A DNA stretch of 64,000 nt from Bradyrhizobium sp. WBAH42 (GCF_024585265.1 NZ_CP036533.1:124001-188000); one strand, 5' to 3'; positions 27,374 through 36,972 are shown, counted from the stretch's first letter. Translations and numbers: made by a program. Notes: generated from the sequence alone by a model not told the origin.

Positions 27374-27493
27374 GTCATCGCCCGGCTTGACCGGGCGATC
27401 TAGTACGCCGAGACGGTTGTGTTGAGCCGACACGCCGCGGCGTACTGGATGCCCCGCCCCCCGTGCGCAATTGCGCACTAGGCGGGGCATGAC
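27374..27493. repeat. palindromic repeat, family B (copy 2)
   Basis: Left arm GTCATCGCCCGGCTTGACCG; right arm ending TAGGCGGGGCATGAC. The centre contains CGCGGCGTACTGGATGCCCC. It differs from copy 1 in the left stem but shares the CAGTACGCC/GTACTGGAT core, so it is a mosaic copy. It lies between the convergent marR and SDR genes. Confidence 0.8.
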
Positions 27494-27510
27494 AGCATCA
27501 ATCGCGGCGT

Positions 27511-28305
27511 CTACTTCCGGAACTCGTCCCGCATCTTGGCCTGGATCTTGGCCATGCCGCCGATCCAGCGGTCGTAGTTCTCGGTCTTCTTGCGCATGTA
27601 GCCGAGCACTTGCGGGTGCGGCAGGATCAGGAATGTTTCCTGCTCGAGGCCGGCGAGCACGTCTTTCGCCACCTGCTCGGGCGTCAGGTCGCCGTCGCCG
27701 GATTGCGGGCCCTTGGGGATCGAGCGCAGCATGTTGGTGTCGACACCCTGCGGACACAGGATCGAGACCTTGATGTTGTGGGCCTTGTGCGAGATCGCGA
27801 GGTTCTCGGCAAAACCGACCGCGGCGTGCTTCGTCGTCGAATAGGCCGGACTGCCCACCTGCGACAACAGGCCCGCGGCCGAGATTGTGTTGAGGAAATA
27901 GCCGCCGCCGCGCGCCCTCATGCGGGGGACGAGATGCCGCGCCGCATAGACATGCGCCATGACGTGGATCGCCCAGCTGCGCTGCCACGGCTCGTCGGAC
28001 GCGCCACCGGCATTCTCCGACATCGGATCGAAGCCGCCGCCGATGCCGGCATTGGAGCAGAACAGCGCGATCGGCCCGAACTGCCGCTCGGTCTCCTCGA
28101 TGACGTGGACGATGTCCTTTTCCTGCGCGACGTCGCATTTGAAGGCGGCGCCATCGACCATGGCGGCGACCGCTCTCGCATTGGCGGCGTCCATGTCCGC
28201 GACCACGACCTTGGCCGCACCCGCATTGTGAAAGGCCTCGCACAGCGCCTTGCCGATGCCGTTTGCGCCGCCCGTGACGACCACGACCTTGCCGGTCACC
28301 TGCAT
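27511..28305 (-). CDS. SDR-family oxidoreductase
   Basis: 264 residues. GAGGAG precedes the ATG. TGGANGIGKA is near the N-terminus, CSNAGIGG replaces the usual NNAG, catalytic Ser is in NTISAAG, and YSTTKHAAVGF holds the Tyr-Lys pair. The C-terminal 45 residues (LEQETFLILPHPQVLGYM...YDRWIGGM) form an extension seen in SDRs acting on larger hydrophobic substrates. The function is otherwise not assignable. Confidence 0.9.
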   Translation of the reverse strand: MQVTGKVVVVTGGANGIGKALCEAFHNAGAAKVVVADMDAANARAVAAMVDGAAFKCDVAQEKDIVHVIEETERQFGPIALFCSNAGIGGGFDPMSENAGGASDEPWQRSWAIHVMAHVYAARHLVPRMRARGGGYFLNTISAAGLLSQVGSPAYSTTKHAAVGFAENLAISHKAHNIKVSILCPQGVDTNMLRSIPKGPQSGDGDLTPEQVAKDVLAGLEQETFLILPHPQVLGYMRKKTENYDRWIGGMAKIQAKMRDEFRK

Positions 28306-28364
28306 GCGACGTCTCCTCTGTCTTGTGTCGCTTTTTTAACGCGCCGCTTATTCCGCGTCGCGGG

Positions 28365-29060
28365 TCAGCTCAACACGAGGTCGAGCACCGCGGTATAATG
28401 GCATGCCGCGCCGGCCAAGACAAAGCCGTGCCAGATCGCATTCTGGAAGCGCAGCCGCCGCCAGGCGTGGAAGATCACGCCAAAGCTGTAGAGCAAGCCG
28501 CCGGCAAGGATGAAGCCCAGCGCCAGCGTGGGCAACGCCCTGACCACGGAATCGTAGAGCATCATGCCGCTCCAGCCCATCGCGAGATAGATGCCGACCG
28601 AGACGCGGTCGAACCGGCCGGGATAGAGCAGCTTCAGCACGATGCCAAGAATTGCCACGCACCAGACGCCGGCGAGCAGTACCAGCGCGAACACGCTGTC
28701 CTTCAGCTCCAGGATGAACGGTGTGTAGGTCGCGGCGATCAAGAGATAGATCGCGGAATGGTCGAAGCGGCGCAGCAGCCATTTGGCCGGCGAGACCGGC
28801 CAGAGATTATAGGTCGCCGACAGCACCAGCATCGAGAGCAGGCCGGCGACATAGATCGAGACGCCGACGATGTCGGTGGAGTCGGCATAGACCGCCGTCA
28901 GCACCACCAGCACGGTTGCGGCGATGAGGCCTGAGAGAACACCGATCGCGTGGACGATGCCGTCGGCGATCAGCTCGGCGCGATCGTAATCCCAGCCGAT
29001 CGCGTCGGCTGCGGCGTGGACGGAATTGGACGCGAACTGTTTCATTTGGAAGACGGTCAT
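28365..29060 (-). CDS. hemolysin III/YqfA-type (TrhA, PAQR superfamily) membrane protein
   Basis: 231 residues with seven hydrophobic segments. The family motifs are visible: ELIADGIVHAIGV near the N-terminus (first conserved His), RFDHSAIYLLIAATYTPF in the middle and WHGFVLAGAACHY near the end (metal-site His residues). Bacterial members are linked to membrane energetics and lipid homeostasis rather than haemolysis. The ATG at 29060 is chosen over a far upstream one; an ATG at 29045 is also possible. Confidence 0.9.
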   Translation of the reverse strand: MTVFQMKQFASNSVHAAADAIGWDYDRAELIADGIVHAIGVLSGLIAATVLVVLTAVYADSTDIVGVSIYVAGLLSMLVLSATYNLWPVSPAKWLLRRFDHSAIYLLIAATYTPFILELKDSVFALVLLAGVWCVAILGIVLKLLYPGRFDRVSVGIYLAMGWSGMMLYDSVVRALPTLALGFILAGGLLYSFGVIFHAWRRLRFQNAIWHGFVLAGAACHYTAVLDLVLS

Positions 29061-29242
29061 GGCAATCCGCAAAGCGTGGCAATGCCCTCTTGGATGGGTC
29101 TCTCGGGATCGGCGCATCGTTCAAACGGCTGATTTGCCGACAAAGGCGGTGGAAGTATGAAAGCTTGAATTTCCTCAGGCAATTGCCACTTTTGTGACTA
29201 GTCCAATTTGCGTATCCCTCGCCCGAGATCCCCCACGTTCAT

Positions 29243-30712
29243 ATGGCATTCAGTTTCCAGGATATGGTCGAGGAGGCGCGGCTGTCGGCCCGGGCGCTGA
29301 TCGACTATGGCGAGCACTTCTTCAACCCGACGGTGCGGCTTGGTGTCACCGGCCTGTCGCGCGCCGGTAAGACCGTATTCATCACCGCGTTGATCCACGG
29401 GCTGACGCGCGGCGGCCGGTTTCCGGTGTTCGAGGCCTATGCCTCGGGCCGGATCGCGCGAGCGCACCTGGCGCCGCAACCGGATGATGCCGTGCCGCGC
29501 TTTGCCTATGAAAGCCATCTGCGCGCCCTGATCGAGGAACGGCGCTGGCCGAACTCGACCGTGGACATCAGCGAGCTCAGGCTCGTGATCGACTACCAGC
29601 GCCCGAACGGCGCCGATCGCACGCTGACGCTCGACATCGTCGACTATCCCGGCGAATGGCTGCTGGACCTGCCGCTGCTCCACAAGAGCTACGAGCAATG
29701 GTCGGCGGAGAGCCTGGCCCTGTCGCGCGAGGCGCCGCGCGCGCATCTCGCGGCCGAGTGGCACACCCATCTCGCAACGCTCAAGCCCGAGGCGCGCGAG
29801 GACGAGCAGGCGACGCTGACGGCCGCCAAGCTCTTCACCGATTATTTGCGCGCCTGCCGCGACGAGCGCTTTGCGATGAGCCTGTTGCCGCCCGGCCGCT
29901 TCCTGATGCCCGGCAATCTCGCCGATACGCCGGCGCTGACCTTTGCGCCGCTGGATTTGCCCGCTGGCGGAGAGGCGGGCGAGGGATCGCTGTGGGCGAT
30001 GATGGTGCGGCGCTTCGAGGCCTACAAGGACGTCGTGGTGCGGCCGTTCTTCCGCGATCATTTCGCGCGGCTCGACCGCCAGATCGTGCTGGCCGATGCG
30101 CTCTCCGCGTTCAACTCCGGCCCCGAGGCGCTGCACGATCTCGAAGCCGCGCTATCAGGCATTCTCGACTGCTTCAACATCGGCCGCAGCACGATCCTCT
30201 CCAGCCTGTTCCGGCCACGCATCGACCGCATCCTGTTCGCGGCCACCAAGGCGGATCATCTGCATCATTCCAGCCACGACCGGCTCGAGGCGGTGCTGCG
30301 CCGCGCCGTCTCGCGCGCGGTCGCACGCGCGGAGAACACCGGCGCAGCGATCGACGTCGTCGCGCTCGCCGCCGTGCGCGCCACGCGCGAAGCGCAGGTG
30401 GCGCGGGGCCGCGACAAGTTGCCGTCGATCCTGGGAACACCGGCCGCAGGCGAAAGCGCCGGTGGCGAGTTCTTCGACGGCAACACCGAGGTTGCGACCT
30501 TTCCGGGCGATCTGCCCGTCGATCCCGAACCGCTGTTCAACGGCACGGATGCGTTCCGCGGGCTCGCGAGGGAGGCGGCGGGGAACAGCGATTTCCGCTT
30601 CCTGCGCTTCCGGCCGCCGAGGCTCGAACGCGAGGGGGCCGACGAGCCGACGCTGCCACACATCCGCCTCGACCGTGCCTTGCAGTTCCTGATCGGAGAC
30701 AAGCTGTCATGA
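29243..30712 (+). CDS. YcjX-family P-loop protein (DUF463)
   Basis: 489 residues. The Walker A is GLSRAGKT at 37-44, followed by FITALIHGLTRGGRFPVF. A possible switch II/Walker B is LDIVDYPGEWLLDLPLL near residue 133. The family is a GTPase-like stress protein that, in enterobacteria, is encoded with YcjF next to the phage-shock genes. The ATGA overlap with the next gene (4 bp) shows translational coupling with YcjF, as in other proteobacteria. No psp genes are nearby. The Shine-Dalgarno is weak. Confidence 0.9.
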   Translation: MAFSFQDMVEEARLSARALIDYGEHFFNPTVRLGVTGLSRAGKTVFITALIHGLTRGGRFPVFEAYASGRIARAHLAPQPDDAVPRFAYESHLRALIEERRWPNSTVDISELRLVIDYQRPNGADRTLTLDIVDYPGEWLLDLPLLHKSYEQWSAESLALSREAPRAHLAAEWHTHLATLKPEAREDEQATLTAAKLFTDYLRACRDERFAMSLLPPGRFLMPGNLADTPALTFAPLDLPAGGEAGEGSLWAMMVRRFEAYKDVVVRPFFRDHFARLDRQIVLADALSAFNSGPEALHDLEAALSGILDCFNIGRSTILSSLFRPRIDRILFAATKADHLHHSSHDRLEAVLRRAVSRAVARAENTGAAIDVVALAAVRATREAQVARGRDKLPSILGTPAAGESAGGEFFDGNTEVATFPGDLPVDPEPLFNGTDAFRGLAREAAGNSDFRFLRFRPPRLEREGADEPTLPHIRLDRALQFLIGDKLS

Positions 30713-31737
30713 CCGACCGATCGAAGCCACGGCGGCCGGCGACGTTCCGTCTGGACGATCCCGGCGTCGTCGTCACCGAGGCCGACGAGACCAGCCGCCT
30801 CGCCCGCGCGACGATCCAGATCACGCCGGAGCCGGATCCCGCGATGCTGCCGGTGCCGGTGCAAGCCGCACTCCCGGCGCGGCGCGGTTTTCCCTGGGGC
30901 ACGCTGTTCTGGTCGGGGCTCGCGGGATTGACGCTGCTCGGCACCGGGCTCGGCGTAGTCCATCTGATCGAGGATCTGTTCGCGCGCAACGAAACGCTCG
31001 GCTTCGTCGGTCTTGCCTTCGCCTGCGTCACCGCGCTGGCGCTCGCGGTGGTGATCGGGCGCGAGGCGTTCGGGCTGGCGCGGCTTGCGACCATCGAGAA
31101 GCTGCATCAGCGCGCTGCGGCCGTGCTGGCCAGCGACGATCGAAAGGAGAGCCGGGTCATCGTGCAGGACCTGCTCAAGATCGCGCACCAGAACCCGCAG
31201 CTGGCGCGGGCCCGCGCGACGCTGGAGAGCCATGCCGGCGAGATCATCGACGGCGCCGACATGATCCGCCTCGCCGAGCGCGAGCTGATGTCGCCGCTGG
31301 ACGCGGAAGCGCGGCGGCTGGTGTCCTCAGCGGCGCAAAAGGTCTCGATCGTCACCGCGGTCTCGCCGCGCGCCGCAATCGACGTGCTGTTCGTGTTCGT
31401 GGCGGCGCTGCGCCTGATCCGCCAGCTCGCTTATCTCTATGGCGGCCGTCCCGGCGCGCTCGGCATGATCCGCCTGCTCCGCCACGTCATAACCCATCTC
31501 GCCATCACCGGCGGCATGGCCGCGAGCGACAGCCTGGTGCAGCAGATGCTCGGCCACGGCATCGCGGCGAAGCTGTCGCAGCGGCTCGGCGAAGGCGTGC
31601 TGAACGGATTGCTGACGGCGCGGCTGGGATTGGCCGCGATCGATGTCACGCGGCCGCTGCCCTTCGCGGCCCTGCCGCCGCCGAAGCTGTCGGATCTGGC
31701 GACCGATCTGCTGCGGAAGAAGGACGGCGAGGAGTAG
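30709..31737 (+). CDS. YcjF-family membrane protein (DUF697/TIGR01620 type)
   Basis: 342 residues; its ATG overlaps the YcjX stop codon (ATGA). The N-terminal 65 residues are soluble (PATFRLDDPGVVVTEADE). Two transmembrane helices follow (TLFWSGLAGLTLLGTGLGVV, then VGLAFACVTALALAVVIG). The C-terminal DUF697-like region has KVSIVTAVSPRAAIDVLFVF and RLIRQLAYLYGGRPG. It is the obligate genomic partner of YcjX, probably anchoring it to the membrane. Confidence 0.9.
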   Translation: MTDRSKPRRPATFRLDDPGVVVTEADETSRLARATIQITPEPDPAMLPVPVQAALPARRGFPWGTLFWSGLAGLTLLGTGLGVVHLIEDLFARNETLGFVGLAFACVTALALAVVIGREAFGLARLATIEKLHQRAAAVLASDDRKESRVIVQDLLKIAHQNPQLARARATLESHAGEIIDGADMIRLAERELMSPLDAEARRLVSSAAQKVSIVTAVSPRAAIDVLFVFVAALRLIRQLAYLYGGRPGALGMIRLLRHVITHLAITGGMAASDSLVQQMLGHGIAAKLSQRLGEGVLNGLLTARLGLAAIDVTRPLPFAALPPPKLSDLATDLLRKKDGEE

Positions 31738-31750
31738 CGGCTCTCTTTCT

Positions 31751-31909
31751 TACCCTCCCCTGGAGGGGGAGGGTCGGCTCGCAGCGCGCCAGCGATGCGA
31801 GACGGGGTGGGGTGACGGTGCCTCCACATCCGGCAGTACCCCGTGTGGAGAGATCACCCCACCCCGCTCGCGCTGCGCGCGATCGACCCTCCCCCTCCAG
31901 GGGAGGGTA
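31751..31909. repeat. long palindromic repeat, family D
   Basis: Outer arms TACCCTCCCCTGGAGGGGGA and TCCCCCTCCAGGGGAGGGTA; inner pairs GGGGTGGGGTGA and TCACCCCACCCC. At about 159 bp it fills the space between the convergent YcjF and glycosyltransferase genes and could form a very stable structure in either transcript. Confidence 0.85.
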
Positions 31910-31921
31910 AGAGAAAGCGCC

Positions 31922-33511
31922 CTATGCGCGCGAACGGGCTTCGAATTCCCCCGCCAGCACGCGCCACCAAAACAACGGCGAGTCCTTCGGCGGCGACAGC
32001 TCCGGCGTCCAGCCTGAGATTTTCTCGATCGCATAGGTGTCCGTCAGGACGCCGCGCCAACGGCGTTCGACCTGGCCGAGCTGCTCGCGCCTGGCCGGGA
32101 TCGACTCCCACACCGGCGCGCGGTTATCCGGCTCGCGCCCGACATAGATTCCGGCGTGACCCTTGATCTTGTCCATGCCGGGATCGCGGAAATCCTGGAA
32201 GCGGCCGCGCTCGTTGATCTCGATCACGGGCACGCGGCCACGGAACAGCCAGCGCATCATGGCGTAGGTGCGGTAGTCCGTGGTCGCGATCCAGGTCGCG
32301 CCGGTTTCATCGAGCGCAGCTTGCGCGCGCGCGGCCACCTGCTCGTAGCCGGCTTCGGCACCGATCGGGTCGAGCTTGCCGAGCAGATTCCAGGGCGCGG
32401 CGACGTAGTAGAGGAACACGATGATGGTGAAGCCGATACCTGAGACGATCGCTGTCCTGACCCAGAACAGCGAGGATTCCAGCATCCGGGCGGACCATCC
32501 CTCTTTCCTCATCGTGACGAGATTGACCGCGGTGGCGGCAAAACCGACCGGCCACATGAACATCGGCCAGGTGTCGCCGACGCGAAGCGTCAGCGACTTG
32601 AAGAAGAAGTAGGCGAACGGCACCAGCACCGCGGTCGACAAGAGGATCGCGACCGGCTCGCGCGTGCGATAGCCGCGCCATGCCGTCAGCACCAGGCCCG
32701 TCAACACCACCGGCAGCATGACGAAGCCGACCAGGCCGAATTGCAGGCCGATGTAATCGCCGATCGTACGCAGCGAGAGGCCGTAATTGGCGGTCGCGCG
32801 CACGCCCTGGAAGCGGAACGAGGCCCAGTCGTGCTGCGCGTTCCAGATCAGCACCGGCGAGAACACGGCGATCGCGACCAGGACGGCGAGATAAGGGTAA
32901 GGACTGCGCAGCCAGCGCCAGCGCCAATCCGGCACCAGCAGAAAAGCGGCAACCGCCGGCGCGAACATGATCACGGTGAATTTCGAGAGCATCGCGAGGC
33001 CCGCGAACAGGCCCGCCGCCAGCCACCAGCGTCCGTCGCCGCTTTGCGCCAGCCGCACCAGCGACCACATCATCGCGACCGCGAACGGGATCATGGCGAC
33101 ATCAGGCGCGACCTTGGCCATCAGAAGGCCGTAGTAAAGCGCGGCTTCCGGCATCAGCACCGCGAACACGATCGCGCGCGCATCATGGGTGAGGCGGCGG
33201 ACGATGTCGGCGAGCAGCAGCTGCGTCACCAGCATCGCGACGATGCCACCGAAGCGAGCGCCGAGATTGGTGTCGCCGAAGATCGCGGTTCCGAAGCGGA
33301 TCAGCCAGGCGATGCCGGGGGGATGATCGAGAAAGCTGAGCGCAGCCTCCTTGGACCAGGTCCAGTAATAGGCTTCGTCGGTGCGCAGCTCGATGACGGA
33401 GGCGTAGACGATGCGGAGCAGCGTCATCGCGGCGATGATCGCTGCAGCAATCAGGATGAGACGGCGTTCGGCGCCGTCTGGCTTCGCAGAGATGTCGGGA
33501 GCGATCGTCAC
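31922..33511 (-). CDS. GT39-type (ArnT/PMT-like) membrane glycosyltransferase
   Basis: 529 residues from GTG at 33511, the first start that gives the expected N-terminus. A purine-rich GGGGAAAA lies about 12 bases upstream, so the start is tentative. The catalytic acidic pair is in the first periplasmic loop (ELRTDEAYYWTW), and HPPGIAWLIRFG is the loop typical of polyprenyl-phosphate-sugar-dependent transferases. About ten to eleven hydrophobic helices follow, then a C-terminal periplasmic domain. It would transfer a sugar from a lipid carrier to lipid A, protein or a surface glycan. Confidence 0.85.
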   Translation of the reverse strand: MTIAPDISAKPDGAERRLILIAAAIIAAMTLLRIVYASVIELRTDEAYYWTWSKEAALSFLDHPPGIAWLIRFGTAIFGDTNLGARFGGIVAMLVTQLLLADIVRRLTHDARAIVFAVLMPEAALYYGLLMAKVAPDVAMIPFAVAMMWSLVRLAQSGDGRWWLAAGLFAGLAMLSKFTVIMFAPAVAAFLLVPDWRWRWLRSPYPYLAVLVAIAVFSPVLIWNAQHDWASFRFQGVRATANYGLSLRTIGDYIGLQFGLVGFVMLPVVLTGLVLTAWRGYRTREPVAILLSTAVLVPFAYFFFKSLTLRVGDTWPMFMWPVGFAATAVNLVTMRKEGWSARMLESSLFWVRTAIVSGIGFTIIVFLYYVAAPWNLLGKLDPIGAEAGYEQVAARAQAALDETGATWIATTDYRTYAMMRWLFRGRVPVIEINERGRFQDFRDPGMDKIKGHAGIYVGREPDNRAPVWESIPARREQLGQVERRWRGVLTDTYAIEKISGWTPELSPPKDSPLFWWRVLAGEFEARSRA

Positions 33512-33624
33512 GGTCGCGCTTTTCCCCGACTTGGGAGGGGGAGTCAATGTGGGGAGCGTGCCGCAGATACCGCTGTGGCCCGGGCAAGCGTCAGCGCAGA
33601 CCCGTGACCCATAACCACAGGGGC

Positions 33625-33715
33625 CGTAGGGTGGGCAAAGCGAAGCGTGCCCACGGTTATTGAGGATAGAGATCGTGGGCACGGCGCGCCGGCGCGCGCC
33701 TTTGCCCACCCTACG
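33625..33715. repeat. palindromic repeat, family C (copy 2)
   Basis: CGTAGGGTGGGCAAAG and CTTTGCCCACCCTACG-type arms, with the inner CGTGCCCAC/GTGGGCACG as in copy 1. It occupies much of the 305-bp gap between the glycosyltransferase and cyclase genes, which diverge. The remaining sequence, including AT-rich ACACCGGGAATTAAAGG, probably holds their promoters. Confidence 0.9.
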
Positions 33716-33816
33716 GTTTGGTAACCTTTGCCGCGCATGTGACCTTACAACCTGTCCACACCGGGAATTAAAGGCTACGCTGGCTGTTCTCCTCCATGAA
33801 CTGATACAATCGAATC

Positions 33817-35547
33817 ATGGCCACCGCTCCCAGACAGATGTCCGTCGTCCGCGCCACCGGCGTGCGGCAGGTGCGGCTCGTCTGCGGCATCATCCTGTTC
33901 GCCTATGTGGTCAGTCATTTCCTCAACCATGCGCTCGGCAACATCTCGGTCGATGCTATGGAGACCGGGGTCTACTACCACACGCTGTTCTGGCAGTTCC
34001 TCCCGGTCGCGATCGTGTTCTACACGGCCGCACTCACCCATATGGGGCTCGGCCTCTACGCACTATATCAGCGCCGCCAGTTCCGCTGGCGGACGATCGA
34101 GCCACTCCAGCTCGTGCTCGGCTTGAGCATCCCCGTGCTCGTCATGGGCCACGTCATCGGCGTGCGGCTCGGACAGACGCTGTACGGACACGAGAAGCTC
34201 TATCCGCAGGAGCTCTATCTATTCTTCGTCGCGGCGCCGGGCCGACTCTGGCAGATGACGATCCTGCTTCTCATTGCCTGGGTGCACGGCTGCATCGGCA
34301 TCTATTTCTGGCTTCGGCTGAAGCCGTTCTTCACGCGCGCGGCGCCCTATCTGCTCGCGGCCGCCGTGCTGATCCCGACGCTGTCGCTGCTCGGCGTCTA
34401 CCAGGGCGGCCGCAGCGTTGCCGCCGACAGTGACGACGGCGAATGGCGTACGCACAATCTCACCCGCCGCCAGGTCGGAACGGCTGCGGAAGGCAACACG
34501 CTCGACCGCATCGCGGGCGGTCTCACCATCGGCTATTTCGGACTGCTTGGACTGGTGCTCGTGGCGCGCGGCGCGCGCGCCTTGCGCGAACGTCGCGGCG
34601 GCATGATCGCGCTGTCCTACGGCAACGGCAAGACGGTGCGCGTCCCCAAGGGCCTGTCCGTGCTGGAAGCGAGCCTGCGCCACAACGTGCCGCATGCCAG
34701 CGTCTGCGGCGGCCGCGCCCGCTGCTCGACCTGCCGCATCCGCATCATCGGCGATCATGACACCCTTCCCACACCGTCGCAGCGCGAGGCCTTCGTGCTC
34801 ACCCGCGTCGGCACCGCCGATCCCTCGATCCGGCTGGCCTGTCAGCTGCGCCCGACCTCCGACCTTTCCTTCTTCCAGCTCTTCACGCCTCACACGCATG
34901 GAGCGGACGGGCAGGCCTCGACATCCGCCAGCATCGGCCAGGAGCGCTATCTCGTCAGCCTGTTCGTGGACATGCGCGGCTCGACGCAGCTGGCCGAGAA
35001 GCGGCTGCCGTTCGACACGGTCTTCATCGTCAACCGCTTCCTCGGCGCGGTGTCGCAGGCGGTCATCGAGAACGGCGGCCAGCCGAACCAGTTCGTCGGC
35101 GACGGCATGCTGGCCCTGTTCGGCCTCGCGGCCGACCCGCAAACCGCGTGCCGGCAGGCGCTCAAGGCCGCAGCCGGGATCGCCACGCATATCGACGCGC
35201 TCAACGACCTCCTGAGCCACGATCTGCGCCAGCCGATCCGCTTCGGCATCGGCATCCACGGCGGCGAGGTCATCATCGGCGACATCGGCTATCGCGATCA
35301 CATCGTCTTCACCGCGCTCGGCGATGCCGTCAACGTCGCGGCCCGCCTGCAGGACATGACCAAGACGCTGGCCTGCGAGGCGATCGTTTCGGAAGAAATC
35401 CGCCGCACCGCTGATATTGCCGAGGACGCCCTGCCGCAGCAGGAGGTCGCCATCCGCGGCCGCGACGAGGTGCTCGCGGTGCGCGTGGTGGCGAATGCGA
35501 GGGAGCTGGCGGGGCTGGTCGATCGCAGCGAGCGCGTGGCGGCTTAA
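33817..35547 (+). CDS. cyaC: CyaC-type membrane adenylate cyclase with [2Fe-2S] ferredoxin domain
   Basis: 576 residues in three parts. Residues about 18-255 form a six-helix membrane domain with His residues in or near helices (SHFLNHALG, YYHTLFW, ALTHMGLG, MGHVIG, WVHGCIG), like the diheme-b, quinone-linked anchor of succinate dehydrogenase. Residues about 265-355 form a [2Fe-2S] ferredoxin domain with Cys297, Cys303, Cys306 and Cys342 (C-x5-C-x2-C-x35-C). Residues 375-560 form a class III cyclase domain with metal ligands Asp385 (FVDMRGST) and Asp429 (VGDGML) and the transition-state Asn/Arg in DAVNVAARLQ. The Sinorhizobium CyaC is described as a redox/quinone-responsive cyclase; the same role is inferred here. 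It would make cAMP in response to respiratory-chain redox state. Confidence 0.85.
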   Translation: MATAPRQMSVVRATGVRQVRLVCGIILFAYVVSHFLNHALGNISVDAMETGVYYHTLFWQFLPVAIVFYTAALTHMGLGLYALYQRRQFRWRTIEPLQLVLGLSIPVLVMGHVIGVRLGQTLYGHEKLYPQELYLFFVAAPGRLWQMTILLLIAWVHGCIGIYFWLRLKPFFTRAAPYLLAAAVLIPTLSLLGVYQGGRSVAADSDDGEWRTHNLTRRQVGTAAEGNTLDRIAGGLTIGYFGLLGLVLVARGARALRERRGGMIALSYGNGKTVRVPKGLSVLEASLRHNVPHASVCGGRARCSTCRIRIIGDHDTLPTPSQREAFVLTRVGTADPSIRLACQLRPTSDLSFFQLFTPHTHGADGQASTSASIGQERYLVSLFVDMRGSTQLAEKRLPFDTVFIVNRFLGAVSQAVIENGGQPNQFVGDGMLALFGLAADPQTACRQALKAAAGIATHIDALNDLLSHDLRQPIRFGIGIHGGEVIIGDIGYRDHIVFTALGDAVNVAARLQDMTKTLACEAIVSEEIRRTADIAEDALPQQEVAIRGRDEVLAVRVVANARELAGLVDRSERVAA

Positions 35548-35760
35548 GGCGCAAGCCAAGCGCGAGGTGCGCTCCCTCTCCCGCCTGCGCTACAGCAGCT
35601 CGGCTCAATCTCCTACAAGCGCAACACCGGCCTGCTGCAACGCAGCGGCATGGGCTTGCTGCGAAAGCACGAATTGACATCATCCAAATCGAGGCGACAG
35701 ATGAGCGCGGGTCTCGCGGTGATGACCGCGGTCAGAAGAAAAGCTCCGGGAGGAGACCAC

Positions 35761-36960
35761 ATGTTCGATCGACGCGACCTGCTCAAAGGTGCGGGCCTCG
35801 CCGCGCTGGCGGCAGGATTGGACGCCACCAGGGCGCTGGCCCTCGACACCGTGACCCTGCCCTTCGCCAACGGCGAACGACCGCTGGTGAAGTATCCGCA
35901 GAAGCGGCCGATGATCGGCCTGACCAGCCGGCCGCCGCAGCTCGAGACGCCGTTTGCGGTGTTCAACGACGGCCCGATCACGCCGAACAACGCATTCTTC
36001 GTGCGCTATCACCTCTCCGACCTGCCCTACGATCTCGACCCCGACAAGTTCACGCTGGAGGTCAAGGGCAAGGTCGACAAGCCGCTGAAACTGTCGCTGA
36101 AAGACATCCGGAAGATGAAGGCGACAGAGCTCGTCGCCGTCAACCAATGCTCCGGTAACAGCCGCGGTTTCTTCGAGCCGCGCGTGGCCGGCGGCCAGCT
36201 CGCCAACGGCGCGATGGGCTGTGCGCGCTGGCGCGGCGTGCCGCTGAAGGTGGTGCTCGAGACGGCGGGCGTGCAGGCCGGCGCCAAGCAGGTGACGTTC
36301 AACGGCATGGACGGGCCGGTCAACGACAAGACGCCGGATTTCGTCAAGGCACTCGACATCGATCACGCCAGCGACGGCGAGGTGATGCTGGCCTATGGCA
36401 TGAACGGCGAGGACCTGCCGTTCCTCAACGGCTTCCCGCTGCGCCTGATCGTGCCCGGCTATTACGGCACCTACTGGGTCAAGCACCTCAACGAGATCAC
36501 CGTCATCGACAACGTCTATGACGGCTTCTGGATGAAGTCGGCCTATCGCATCCCCGACACGCCGAACAACGCGGTCGAGCCGGGCACTGCGCCGAAGGCG
36601 ACCATCCCGATCAACCGCTTCACCATCCGCTCCTTCATCACCAGCATCCCCGACGGTGCCAAGCTGAAGGCGGGAGCGGTGACCCTGCGCGGCATCGCTT
36701 TCGATGGCGGCAAGGGCATCAAGGCGGTCGAGGTCTCCACCGACGCCGGCAAGACCTGGGTCAGCGCCAAGCTCGGCAAGGATCTCGGCAAGTACGCCTT
36801 CCGCGAATGGAAGCTGCCGGTGAAGCTCGCGGCCGGCAGCCACGAGCTCAAGGTCCGCGCCACCGGCAATGGCGGCGAGACCCAGCCGGACACGCCGCGC
36901 TGGAACCCGGCGGGCTATTTGCGCAACGTCGTCGAAACCGTCCGCGTCAGCGTGGCCTGA
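35761..36960 (+). CDS. sorA: sulfite dehydrogenase molybdopterin subunit SorA-type
   Basis: 399 residues; GGGAGGAG precedes the ATG. It starts with a twin-arginine signal (DRRDLLKGAGLAALAAG). The Mo-cofactor domain contains the ligand Cys130 in VNQCSGNSRG. WVKHLNEITVIDN and a C-terminal dimerisation (Ig-like) domain follow. It oxidises sulfite to sulfate in the periplasm and passes electrons to the cytochrome c subunit encoded 12 bp downstream. SoxC is the close alternative; the paired cytochrome and lack of other sox genes favour SorA. A TTGACA box at 35674 is a possible -35. Confidence 0.85.
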   Translation: MFDRRDLLKGAGLAALAAGLDATRALALDTVTLPFANGERPLVKYPQKRPMIGLTSRPPQLETPFAVFNDGPITPNNAFFVRYHLSDLPYDLDPDKFTLEVKGKVDKPLKLSLKDIRKMKATELVAVNQCSGNSRGFFEPRVAGGQLANGAMGCARWRGVPLKVVLETAGVQAGAKQVTFNGMDGPVNDKTPDFVKALDIDHASDGEVMLAYGMNGEDLPFLNGFPLRLIVPGYYGTYWVKHLNEITVIDNVYDGFWMKSAYRIPDTPNNAVEPGTAPKATIPINRFTIRSFITSIPDGAKLKAGAVTLRGIAFDGGKGIKAVEVSTDAGKTWVSAKLGKDLGKYAFREWKLPVKLAAGSHELKVRATGNGGETQPDTPRWNPAGYLRNVVETVRVSVA

Positions 36961-36972
36961 AGGAGACTGATC

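Noticed and set aside
33512..33709. An N-terminal extension of the GT39 glycosyltransferase
   Set aside because: The extra residues come from a family C repeat and are not membrane-like; GTG at 33511 gives the normal start.
33817..35547. The ferredoxin module of the cyclase as redox partner for the nearby P450s
   Set aside because: It is fused to a membrane cyclase 14 kb away and on a different transcript; nothing links it to P450 electron transfer.
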